A stretch of 64,000 nucleotides of DNA from assembly GCF_000389635.1 (NCBI RefSeq), contig NC_021182.1, positions 558,001 through 622,000 on the forward strand, given 5' to 3'. This DNA is from Clostridium pasteurianum BC1. GTDB lineage: Bacteria > Bacillota > Clostridia > Clostridiales > Clostridiaceae. The position numbers and the translations under genes are program-made. The notes below the pieces were generated by a model. The model saw only the letters and a list, made by a program, of their open reading frames with translations, made no database searches and was not told the DNA's origin. Below, piece after piece: positions 7,598 to 15,638 of this stretch. Numbering within the stretch: position 1 is the stretch's first letter; the number at the start of each line of letters is the position of its first letter.

Positions 7598-10018
7598 ATG
7601 TTAATAAATGATAGAGAGATAACAATATCAACAGCAGGGAGCAGGAAAGCCACAGTATGGACACCTCAGAAGTTATTTATATCTGAGTTTTATGAAAAAC
7701 TTAGAATACCTGTAAGAAGTCCTGAAAGTTTAGCTGAATATTTATCCTATCCTAAAAGTAAACAGGATAATCTTAAGGATGTAGGGGGCTTTATAGCTGG
7801 TACTCTTGAAGGAAATAAAAGAAAAGCTGGAAGTGTAGTAGGCAGAGATGTAGTTACTCTTGACCTTGATAATATACAGCCAGGAGGGACTAATGATGTT
7901 CTATGCAGAATTGATGGTCTTGGGTGTTCAGTAGCAGTTTATTCTACACGTAAGCATGAGGAAGCTAGGCCAAGGCTAAGAGTATTAATACCTTTAGATA
8001 AAACAGTCACAGCAGATGAATATGAGCCTATATCACGTAAGCTTGGGCAGATAATAGGAATAGAACTTTGTGATCCTACAACCTTTCAAGCTTCAAGATT
8101 AATGTATAATCCTTCATGCTGTAATGATAGCCAATATATATTTCAATACTGGGATAAACCTTTTATAAGTGCTGATGGGGTACTTGATAAATATACAAAC
8201 TGGCGTGATGTAAATGAATGGCCAAAGGTACCAGGAGAAAAGCAGAATCATCAAAAGTTAGCAGCAAGGCAGGAAGATCCTACAACTAAAACTGGAGTTA
8301 TAGGAGCCTTTTGTAAGACTTATGATGTGTATAAGGTAATAGAATCTTTTATTCCAGGAATATATGAACCATGCGACGATAATTCAAACAGATTTACCTT
8401 TACAGGTGGTAGTACTGTAGGTGGTGCTATTGTATATGAAAATGGTAATTTCCTGTATTCACATCATGCTACGGATCCGGCAGGAGGAAAGCTTTGTAAT
8501 GCCTTTGACCTGGTAAGGTTTCATAAGTTTGGTGAAATGGACGACGAATCAAAGCCGGATACTCCTGTGAATAAATTGCCTTCATATAAGGCCATGTGTG
8601 AGTTTGCTGTAAGTGATCCTTTTGTGGCCACGCTTATTAATCAAGAGAGATATGAAAAGACAACTGAAGCTTTTTCTCAGCCTGTAGAAGACAGCGAAGG
8701 GGAGCTTGCAAATTGGATAAGTAAATTAAAGTTGAACTCTTCTACAGGAGCGCCGCTTAAAACTACAGCTAATGTACGTGTAGTTTTAGAGAATGATCCA
8801 CTGCTAAAAGGAAGGATTCGTAAAGATACTTTTGCAGACCATATATTAGGCGAAGCACCGTTTCCATGGGGGATACGTGAAAAAGAAAATGGTGTATTCC
8901 TCTGGACAGATGATGATGACTCTGGTTTTCGTGAATACATTGAAAAAATACTCGGCTTTCGGTCAAGAGAAGTTGTAGATGATGCTCTTAAAAATCATTC
9001 TAATGCAAATGGATTTAATTCTGTGGTGGATTACTTAAAGGGCCTTGAATGGGATGGTGTTCCCAGGCTTGATACATTGTATATTGATTATTTAGGTGCT
9101 GAGGACTGCGCTTATATGCGTACAATAACACGTAAGGCCTTTGTAGCAGCTGTGGCTAGAGTTATGACTCCAGGGTGTAAATTCGATTACATGACAATTG
9201 TATGTGGTAGACAGGGTATAGGTAAAAGTACTTTGTTTTCAAAATTAGGTGGCAAGTGGTTTTCAGATAGTATAAAAACTTTTGAGGGCAAGGACGCAGC
9301 AGAACTTCTTCAAGGTATATGGATAGTGGAAATTGGAGAACTTGAAGCTTTTAATAAGACTGATATTAAGGCAGTAAAACAGTTTTTGAGTAAATGTGAT
9401 GACCAGTATCGTGCTGCTTATGCTAGGAAAACAGAAAAACATTTAAGGCAGTGTGTATTCTTTGGAACAACAAATAATCACGAGTATCTTAGTGATCCAA
9501 CAGGTAATCGTAGATTTTGGCCAGTAGATACAGAAATACAAAAGCCAACTAAAAGAGTATTTGAGCATTTGGATGATGAAGTAAATCAAATATGGGCAGA
9601 AGCAGTATTAAGATGGAGATTAGGAGAGCCTTTAATATTATCACCTGAAATGGAAGAAGAAGCAGAAAAGAGAAGAACTACGCATTTAGAAAGGGATCCA
9701 TTGCAGGGGCAAATAGAAGCCTTTTTAGATAGAGCGATACCACATGATTGGCAAAAATGGAGCCTGGAGCGAAGGCGTATGTTTTGGGGAAACGGAGTTA
9801 CTGATACCTTGGAGCTGATACAAAGGGACAGAGTGTGTGCAATGGAAGTATGGAAAGAGTGTCTATGTGAGATCAGGAATATGTCTAAGGGAGAAGCGCA
9901 CAGAATAAATGCTATTTTAGAAGTTTTACCTGGATGGGAAAGAGCAGGAACGATGAGATTTGGTGCAAATTATGGAAAACAAAAAGGGTTTAGACCAGTT
10001 TCAATTCGCAAAAATTAG
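7598..10018 (+). CDS. Phage primase-helicase: AEP-like N-terminus plus VirE/SF3-type ATPase
   Basis: The start is set at the ATG at 7598, 8 nt after GGGAGGAGGTGA. 806 residues. The N-terminal third carries an archaeo-eukaryotic-primase pattern: VVTLDLDN (about 85-92), YSTRKHEEARPRLRVLIPL, and CDPTTFQASRLMYNP. The C-terminal half is a virulence-associated E (VirE) ATPase with Walker A GRQGIGKST (about 537-545), EIGELEAF and NRRFWPVD. It should unwind and prime the phage origin. The iteron-like repeats directly downstream are its likely DNA target, an inference from position. Confidence 0.9.
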   Translation: MLINDREITISTAGSRKATVWTPQKLFISEFYEKLRIPVRSPESLAEYLSYPKSKQDNLKDVGGFIAGTLEGNKRKAGSVVGRDVVTLDLDNIQPGGTNDVLCRIDGLGCSVAVYSTRKHEEARPRLRVLIPLDKTVTADEYEPISRKLGQIIGIELCDPTTFQASRLMYNPSCCNDSQYIFQYWDKPFISADGVLDKYTNWRDVNEWPKVPGEKQNHQKLAARQEDPTTKTGVIGAFCKTYDVYKVIESFIPGIYEPCDDNSNRFTFTGGSTVGGAIVYENGNFLYSHHATDPAGGKLCNAFDLVRFHKFGEMDDESKPDTPVNKLPSYKAMCEFAVSDPFVATLINQERYEKTTEAFSQPVEDSEGELANWISKLKLNSSTGAPLKTTANVRVVLENDPLLKGRIRKDTFADHILGEAPFPWGIREKENGVFLWTDDDDSGFREYIEKILGFRSREVVDDALKNHSNANGFNSVVDYLKGLEWDGVPRLDTLYIDYLGAEDCAYMRTITRKAFVAAVARVMTPGCKFDYMTIVCGRQGIGKSTLFSKLGGKWFSDSIKTFEGKDAAELLQGIWIVEIGELEAFNKTDIKAVKQFLSKCDDQYRAAYARKTEKHLRQCVFFGTTNNHEYLSDPTGNRRFWPVDTEIQKPTKRVFEHLDDEVNQIWAEAVLRWRLGEPLILSPEMEEEAEKRRTTHLERDPLQGQIEAFLDRAIPHDWQKWSLERRRMFWGNGVTDTLELIQRDRVCAMEVWKECLCEIRNMSKGEAHRINAILEVLPGWERAGTMRFGANYGKQKGFRPVSIRKN

Positions 10019-10278
10019 TGTCAACTTTCTTGAAAAAATGTCAACTTTCTCAAAGGAAATTATTTTTAATGTGTCAACCAAGGCAACTATAAAAACTAAT
10101 GAAAGTTGACACTTTGGTTGACATGAAACCCATTGGTATTACTAACTTATAGATATATGTCAACTATGTAACTATGATTTCTATATAATCAATATAAATA
10201 GATATAATAGGTAATATATATATGCCTAATATGCCTACGCGTATATATGTATAGGGGTATATGGTGAGAAAGTTGACA
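10019..10278. other. Candidate phage replication origin (seven TGTCAAC repeats plus AT-rich tract)
   Basis: Seven copies of TGTCAAC/GTTGACA occur in 260 bp: forward at 10019, 10039, 10072 and 10158, inverted at 10105, 10117 and 10272. Several are extended to TGTCAACTTT/AAAGTTGACA. Between the fourth and last copy is a strongly AT-rich tract (about 10170-10260), a plausible unwinding element. No gene fits here. The position directly behind the primase-helicase matches phage origin layouts. The last copy could also act as a -35 box for the next genes. Confidence 0.6.
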
Positions 10279-10310
10279 TTTTATAAATTTCACTTAGGTA
10301 GGTGTGATAA

Positions 10311-10592
10311 TTGAGAGAAAATGTAATTGAAAGTTATTTAGTTAAAAAAGTTAAAGAAGCAGGTGGCAGGGCATATAAATTTGTTTCACCTGGCAATGCT
10401 GGAGTACCGGATAGATTAGTTTTACTTCCAGGAGGAAAAATCGCTTTTGTAGAATTAAAAGCACCAGGTAGAAAACCTACAGCCCTTCAAACAGTGCAGC
10501 AAAAAAGAATAAGTGATTTAGGATTTAGAGTTTATGTGATAGATAATAAAAAAGCTGTAGATAATTTCATATGGCGCGAGGAGAGAATGTGA
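10311..10592 (+). CDS. VRR-NUC domain nuclease
   Basis: 93 residues with a TTG start behind TAGGTAGGTGTGA. The pattern of ENVIESYLVKKVKEAGG, GVPDRLVLLPGG, then FVELKAPGRKPTALQ and VYVIDN is a stand-alone VRR-NUC domain: catalytic D in PDR and E-x-K in ELK, then Q. Stand-alone VRR-NUC proteins in phages are Holliday-junction-type or structure-specific endonucleases used in recombination or before packaging. The stop overlaps the next start (TGATG). Confidence 0.9.
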   Translation: MRENVIESYLVKKVKEAGGRAYKFVSPGNAGVPDRLVLLPGGKIAFVELKAPGRKPTALQTVQQKRISDLGFRVYVIDNKKAVDNFIWREERM

Positions 10593-10798
10593 TGGCAAGT
10601 AAAAAAGTATATAGAGTTAAAAAAGAGCATATTAAAGAAATACCTAAGAACAGTAATGTTTTTATATTAAATGCATTTACGTGTGGGTATGTCTTTGTAA
10701 GGGTAAAAGATAGAAAAGAAGTGTATATGATATCTACGACTGTTACGAAGAAAACTATGAAAATTGAACTTATAGAAAATATTGAGATAGTAGGGTGA
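10592..10798 (+). CDS. Hypothetical phage protein (68 aa)
   Basis: The ATG at 10592 overlaps the VRR-NUC stop (TGATG) and lies behind GAGGAGAG; an in-frame ATG 21 bp upstream is less favoured. The product is basic and beta-rich (KKVYRVKKEHIKEIPKNS, VYMISTTVTKKTMKIELI). Unknown family. Translationally coupled between nuclease and helicase, so probably a replication accessory factor. Confidence 0.6.
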   Translation: MASKKVYRVKKEHIKEIPKNSNVFILNAFTCGYVFVRVKDRKEVYMISTTVTKKTMKIELIENIEIVG

Positions 10799-10804
10799 TG
10801 GTGT

Positions 10805-12175
10805 ATGAAATTCATACCACATGCGTACCAAAGATACTGCATAGACAGGGTATTAACGGATAAAGCAATAGGATTGTTCCTTGACATGGGGCTTGGAAAA
10901 ACAGTTATAACACTTACTGCAATAAACGATTTAAAGTATAACAAGTTTGCAATATCAAAAGTACTTGTTATAGCGCCAAAGAAAGTAGCAGAAGCAACAT
11001 GGGCAAAGGAAGCTGAAAAATGGGATCACTTAAGAATGCTTAGAGTTATTTCAGTACTTGGGCCAAAGACTAAAAGGATAAGAGCAATTAATACACCTTC
11101 AGACATTTATGTTATCAATCGTGAAAATGTACCATGGCTTGTAGAATATTATAAAAATGCATGGCCATTCGATATGGTGGTTGTAGATGAATTCAGCAGC
11201 TTTAAAAATCATCAGGCCAAAAGATTTAAATCACTTACATGGGTTCGGAATCACATTGATAGATTTATAGGACTTACTGGAACACCGGCACCTAACGGAC
11301 TGCTTGATATATGGGCGCAGATTTATTTACTGGATGAAGGTAAAAGACTTGGAAAAAGAATAACACATTTTCGTGAAAGATATTTTCAACCGGATCAGAG
11401 AGATAGAGACCATGTGTTTAGTTATATGCCAAAGCCGGGAGCCAATGAAACTATACAGGAACTTATAGGTGATATATGTGTAAGCATGAAAGCAGAGGAT
11501 TATTTGGAGCTTCCGGATTGCATCACAGTTACTACACCAGTAATACTGGACAGCAAGGCTAAGAAATCTTACGAAAAGCTTGAAAAGGAAATGCTTCTTG
11601 AGGTTGATGAATCAACAATTGATGCAGGAACAGCAGCAGTACTTACAAATAAGCTTTTACAGCTTTGTAATGGTGCTGTGTATGATGAAAACAGAAACAT
11701 AGTTGAGATACATTCGTGTAAGATTGATGCATTCCTGGAGCTTGTAGAAGGACTTAATGGGCAATCAGCATTAGTATTTTATAATTTCCAGCATGACCTT
11801 ATGAGAATAAAAAAGGCATTAGAGGGAATGAAACTTAGAGTTAGACAGCTTAAAGGTCCACAGGATGAAGATGACTGGAATGATGGAAAGATTGATATAC
11901 TACTAGCCCATCCTGCCAGCTGTGCATATGGCCTTAATCTTCAAAGAGGGGGTCATCATGTTATATGGTTTGGACTTAATTGGAGCTTAGAATTATACCA
12001 GCAAGCTAATAAAAGGCTTCACAGACAAGGCCAAAAGGATAAAGTTATAATACATCACCTTGTTGTAGATGATGGAGTGGATCATGACGTTATGATGGCA
12101 CTGGAAGATAAAAGCGGAACCCAGGATAATCTTATGAATGCATTAAAAGCTAGAATTAAAAAATATAAGGAGTAG
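10805..12175 (+). CDS. SNF2-family DNA helicase
   Basis: 456 residues. Helicase motif I GLFLDMGLGKT (near 23-33), a DExx-type box VVVDEFSSFKNH (near 123), motif III GLTGTPAPNGL, and the C-terminal NKRLHRQGQKDKVIIHHLV (motif VI, Arg fingers) define a short SNF2/SWI2 ATPase of the kind found in Firmicute phage replication modules. It translocates on double-stranded DNA; a role in fork or joint-molecule remodelling is inferred. Confidence 0.92.
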   Translation: MKFIPHAYQRYCIDRVLTDKAIGLFLDMGLGKTVITLTAINDLKYNKFAISKVLVIAPKKVAEATWAKEAEKWDHLRMLRVISVLGPKTKRIRAINTPSDIYVINRENVPWLVEYYKNAWPFDMVVVDEFSSFKNHQAKRFKSLTWVRNHIDRFIGLTGTPAPNGLLDIWAQIYLLDEGKRLGKRITHFRERYFQPDQRDRDHVFSYMPKPGANETIQELIGDICVSMKAEDYLELPDCITVTTPVILDSKAKKSYEKLEKEMLLEVDESTIDAGTAAVLTNKLLQLCNGAVYDENRNIVEIHSCKIDAFLELVEGLNGQSALVFYNFQHDLMRIKKALEGMKLRVRQLKGPQDEDDWNDGKIDILLAHPASCAYGLNLQRGGHHVIWFGLNWSLELYQQANKRLHRQGQKDKVIIHHLVVDDGVDHDVMMALEDKSGTQDNLMNALKARIKKYKE

Positions 12176-12187
12176 GAGGTCGACAGT

Positions 12188-12736
12188 ATGGAACAAAATA
12201 TAAGCGTTGATGAAGCTGTAAAAATTGGGGTAAGAGAAGGTATAAAGTATATAAAAGAACAGGAATACTATAAGACTAAAAAGAGATACGACAGAAGGCT
12301 TAGGAATACTAGGCTGCTGCTTAAACATTATAGAGGTTTGAAAATCCACGGGAAAATAACTGATAGTTCTGTAAATGCAATATATGAGGATAATGCGATA
12401 GATGTACTGGATGACATAGAGGCTATAAATGATGAAGAGCAGTATATTCAAGCATTAAGTAGAACTAAGAAGAGAACGTTAATTATAGTTGGTCACATAA
12501 ATAAAGCCATGAAGTATTATGAATCCGTATGTAAAAGTGAAGGAAAGGCTAAAGAGAGAAGATTTAATATTATTAAATATATTTATGTAGATGTCTGCAA
12601 GGATGAGGTAGCGCCAACTTACGAGGAAGCAGCGGAGCATTTTAGTATTACTGTTAAAACCATTGGGAGAGATGTGAGAAACGCTATTGAAGATTTAAGC
12701 ATATTATTTTTCGGTATAGACGGAATAAGGCTTTAA
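12188..12736 (+). CDS. Putative late-gene transcription regulator (sigma-like HTH)
   Basis: 182 residues, rich in K/R/E. The C-terminal RFNIIKYIYVDVCKDEVAPTYEEAAEHFSITVKTIGRDV has the shape of a sigma-70 region 4-type helix-turn-helix (EEAAEHFSI, turn, KTIGRDVRNA). Genes of this type end the early region of many Clostridium and Bacillus prophages and switch on the terminase operon. The intergenic region that follows carries promoter-like and terminator elements. Family membership is inferred from the HTH and position. Confidence 0.65.
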   Translation: MEQNISVDEAVKIGVREGIKYIKEQEYYKTKKRYDRRLRNTRLLLKHYRGLKIHGKITDSSVNAIYEDNAIDVLDDIEAINDEEQYIQALSRTKKRTLIIVGHINKAMKYYESVCKSEGKAKERRFNIIKYIYVDVCKDEVAPTYEEAAEHFSITVKTIGRDVRNAIEDLSILFFGIDGIRL

Positions 12737-12896
12737 AAATGTCCTTGTCAAAATGGTATTAAAGCCAGTAATAGCGCCAAAGTTTATAATTTTTATGTCT
12801 GAAAAAATGTCCTTTTTAGTGGGATTGACGTACCTTTTATAATATGATTTAATAGTATTGTGTAAAATTGTAAAAAATAATACATCTTGTACGAAA

Positions 12897-12922
12897 AGGC
12901 ACCTGTAACGGGTGCTCTTTTA
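12897..12922 (+). terminator. Hairpin terminator 1 of the early-late boundary
   Basis: GGCACC/GGGTGC stem followed by TCTTTTATTT. Confidence 0.6.
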
Positions 12923-13039
12923 TTTAAAATATATTAACTTATATTTAATATATATACATAATTTGGAAATTAAATATTAACAATAATTAGATATTATGTA
13001 AGTGTAGTTTCTTTCTCCATTTAAATAACTAATATATAA

Positions 13040-13072
13040 AAAGGCACTTGGTTAATTCTAGGTGTCTTTTTA
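13040..13072 (+). terminator. Hairpin terminator 2 of the early-late boundary
   Basis: AAGGCACTT/AGGTGTCTT stem around GGTTAATTCT, followed by a T-run. The sequence is close to the hairpin at 24464-24492. Confidence 0.65.
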
Positions 13073-13170
13073 TATAACATATTGTAGAAAAATGTAATAA
13101 ATATTTACAAAAATAGAATAAAAGAGTAATATTAAAGAGTACTGTAGACATATATGGTACCCCTGTTATT

Positions 13171-13199
13171 AAGCACTGGTAGAAATACCGGTGCTTTTT
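13171..13199 (+). terminator. Hairpin terminator 3 of the early-late boundary
   Basis: AAGCACTGGT/ACCGGTGCTT stem with an AGAAAT loop and five T. The loop and stem resemble the hairpin at 37420-37445. Confidence 0.7.
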
Positions 13200-13229
13200 C
13201 TATATTCAAAAATAAGGAAGGTGATAATA

Positions 13230-13334
13230 ATGTATAACTGGTGTATGCAGCATCCTTGGATGACATTCTTTATATTACTAGCATTGGCTAATTCTATAGG
13301 ACATTGGTTCCATAGCAATAAGAAAAGCGATTAA
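13230..13334 (+). CDS. 34-residue membrane peptide
   Basis: The ATG follows AAGGAAGGTGATAAT. The product begins MYNWCMQHPWMTFFILLALA and ends HSNKKSD: one hydrophobic helix (about residues 9-25) with a basic tail, so a small inner-membrane protein. It directly precedes the terminase operon. The function is unknown; a wall or membrane regulator or superinfection factor is possible. Confidence 0.5.
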   Translation: MYNWCMQHPWMTFFILLALANSIGHWFHSNKKSD

Positions 13335-13397
13335 CAGTATGTGTAGAATAGTTCGACAAAACCAACACGAACAACCAATTAGGGCAGGTGAGGTGAT

Positions 13398-14165
13398 GTG
13401 CCTAGACAAAGAAGTCCGAGCAGGGATAAGGCATTTGAGATTTACAAAGAGAATAATGGGAATATTGATTTAGTAAAGATTGCAGAGACTTTAAATCTTT
13501 CACCCGGGACAATAAGAGGATGGAAAAATAAAGACCAATGGGATGACAAATTGAACGGAACGTTCCAAACAAAAGTTAAAAAGAATACGGAACGTTCCAA
13601 ACGTAAAAAAGGTGGCCAGCATGGAAATAAGAATGCAAAGGGTAATTCAGGAGGAACAGGTGGGCCACCTAAGAATAAAAAGTCAGAAACTCATGGCTTT
13701 TTTTCTAAGTATCTTCCTGAGGATACTTTTGATATTATCCAGGAGATAGAACAGAAAGATCCTTTAGATATCCTTTGGGAAAATATTAATATCCAGTATG
13801 CAGCTATTATAAGAGCTCAAAGGATTATGTATGTTAAAGACAAAGAAGAAATGATTAAGGAACTTAAGAAGCAAACTCGTGGTGATACCTCAGATACAGA
13901 TGAATATGAGTTCCAGTTTTCATGGGATAGACAGGCAACCTTTTTACAGGCTCAATCAAGGGCCATGACAACGCTTGAAAGGTTAATTAAGCAATATGAT
14001 GAATTGCTTAATAAAAGTCTTGCTACAGAAGAACAGAAGGCAAGAATTGAGGTTCTTAAGTCTAAGGTACCAGGTAAAGATAAACTTAATATTCAAGGTC
14101 AACTTAATGCTATTGCTGAATTAATCAACAAGCCGCAGGAAAGAGAACCTTTGGATGATGAATAA
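13398..14165 (+). CDS. Terminase small subunit (PBSX/YqaS-like)
   Basis: 255 residues, GTG start after GGTGAGGTG. The N-terminal DNA-binding HTH (DKAFEIYKENNGNIDLVKIA, then LNLSPGTIRGWKNKDQW) is typical of TerS proteins, followed by a basic, Gly/Lys/Asn-rich segment and a helical oligomerisation region. TerS recognises the packaging site and loads the large subunit. Two copies of a palindromic repeat inside the gene (13555-13602) are a candidate recognition site. It starts the late operon. Confidence 0.88.
   Translation: MPRQRSPSRDKAFEIYKENNGNIDLVKIAETLNLSPGTIRGWKNKDQWDDKLNGTFQTKVKKNTERSKRKKGGQHGNKNAKGNSGGTGGPPKNKKSETHGFFSKYLPEDTFDIIQEIEQKDPLDILWENINIQYAAIIRAQRIMYVKDKEEMIKELKKQTRGDTSDTDEYEFQFSWDRQATFLQAQSRAMTTLERLIKQYDELLNKSLATEEQKARIEVLKSKVPGKDKLNIQGQLNAIAELINKPQEREPLDDE
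13555..13602. repeat. Two direct copies of ACGGAACGTTCCAAAC within terS
   Basis: A 16-bp repeat at 13555-13570 and 13587-13602, each containing the perfect palindrome GGAACGTTCC. The 32-bp period is about three helical turns and not a multiple of three. The copies are read in different frames (NGTFQT versus TERSKR), so conservation is at DNA level. Candidate pac site or operator. Confidence 0.55.
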
Positions 14166-14316
14166 TTGTATAAGATAATATTGCATAAAGTTTGTATAAA
14201 TTATGGGATTTTAAATATTTATTCATAAAGATGGCTTTAAAGTGGCTAAAATAGGTCGTTTACAATGTATGAACTGCAATAAATTTTGATTTGACGCAGT
14301 TGGGAGGATGATAAAC

Positions 14317-15636
14317 TTGATTAATTACGCACCTTTAACAGGTAGACAATCAGAATATATAAAGAACTCAGTAGATTCCTGGCTGTCTGTACTTGAAGGT
14401 GGTAAAAGAGCAGGTAAGAATATTATTAACCTAATTGCATATTCAATGTGCTTAGAAGTTCATCCGGATAAACTGCATCTGGTAGCAGGGGTAAGTCTTG
14501 CAGCAGCTAGAATGAATATCATTGATAGTAATGGCTTTGGACTTAAGTATTTGTTTGATGGTAGGTCAAGAGAAGGTAAGTATGAAGGTAAAGAAGCCTT
14601 ATTCATTGAAACAAACACAGGCGAAAAAGTAATTATTATTGCTGGTGGAGGTAAGGCCAATGATGCGGCAAAGATAAAAGGTAACTCTTATGGATCTGCT
14701 TATCTCACGGAAGTTAATGAGTGCAGTCAATCTTTTGTTCAAGAAGTTTTTGACAGAACTTTATCCAGTAGTAAAAGACAAATATTCTTTGATTTAAACC
14801 CTATGCCACCTAGTCATTGGTTTTATAGAGATATACTTGATTATCAGGATCAACTTAAAGAGAATGGTGAGAATCCTGGTTATAGCTATGCTCACTTTAC
14901 CATATGGGATAATCTAAGCATAAAGAACGATAGGCTTAGAGCAGTATTAAAGCCTTATGATAAGTCCAGCCTTTGGTATCAGGCTGATATACTAGGTAAA
15001 AGAACAGCAGCTACAGGGCGTATTTATACTGGGTACAGCTATAAAGAGGTTGTAATAACAAGAGATTATATCAAGGATAAGAAGTTTATTCAGTTTAGTA
15101 TTGGTATAGATATAGGTGGTACTGATGCCACAGTTGCAACGCTAACAGGGTATACAGTAAAGTATGGTGAAATAATAGAGCTTGATGGGTATTACCATAA
15201 ACAAGGCAAAAGTAGTGGTTATACACATGACAAATATGCGAAAGAAATAGTTGACAAGATTGAAGAATGGATAAAAACATACCCATCTTTTTTTATTGGC
15301 ACAATTATATTTTGTGAAAGTGCTGATAAGCTGTTTAGACAAGCACTTAGCAATGAATTAAGGCGTAGAGGTATAAACATTCAAGTAGTACCTTCGTACA
15401 AGAAAGAGGGCATTATTGACCGTATCAGATTAGTTAATATATTAATTAATCAGGGCAGATACAAAATAATGCAGCATTTAAAACCATGGATAGAAGCTAT
15501 AGAAAATGCAACCTGGGATGAAAAGAAAAGAACTGAGGGCGAATGGGTGCGTACTGATGATGGCAGTTACCCCGTTGACTGTTTAGACAGCTCAGAATAC
15601 AGCATACAACCTTTTAAGAAGAGATTGGAGGTGTAA
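14317..15636 (+). CDS. Terminase large subunit (PBSX/YqaT-like)
   Basis: I prefer the TTG at 14317, 9 nt after GGGAGG; an in-frame ATG at 14308 would touch the ribosome site. 439 residues. Walker A-like GGKRAGKN (near 32), an adenine/Walker B region around SAYLTEVNE, and a C-terminal RNase H-fold nuclease with GIDIGGTDATV (near 255) and later Asp residues (PVDCLDSSEY). It packages DNA into proheads using ATP and cuts it. The 150-bp gap before it has no gene that I can support. Confidence 0.92.
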   Translation: MINYAPLTGRQSEYIKNSVDSWLSVLEGGKRAGKNIINLIAYSMCLEVHPDKLHLVAGVSLAAARMNIIDSNGFGLKYLFDGRSREGKYEGKEALFIETNTGEKVIIIAGGGKANDAAKIKGNSYGSAYLTEVNECSQSFVQEVFDRTLSSSKRQIFFDLNPMPPSHWFYRDILDYQDQLKENGENPGYSYAHFTIWDNLSIKNDRLRAVLKPYDKSSLWYQADILGKRTAATGRIYTGYSYKEVVITRDYIKDKKFIQFSIGIDIGGTDATVATLTGYTVKYGEIIELDGYYHKQGKSSGYTHDKYAKEIVDKIEEWIKTYPSFFIGTIIFCESADKLFRQALSNELRRRGINIQVVPSYKKEGIIDRIRLVNILINQGRYKIMQHLKPWIEAIENATWDEKKRTEGEWVRTDDGSYPVDCLDSSEYSIQPFKKRLEV

Positions 15637-15638
15637 GA

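Larger units (their letters stand above)
12737..13229. promoter_or_regulatory. Early-late boundary region, no gene
   Basis: About 490 bp without a coding frame. It holds a TTGACG (about 12834) with TATAAT- and TTTAAT-like boxes downstream, two copies of AATGTCCTT (about 12739 and 12808), and three terminator-like hairpins listed separately. It probably contains the late promoter controlled by the preceding regulator. Confidence 0.5.

Noticed and set aside
14166-14316. Small Com-like zinc-finger gene in the terS-terL gap (…CMNCNKF)
   Set aside because: The frame has only one CxxC, no usable start codon and no ribosome site.
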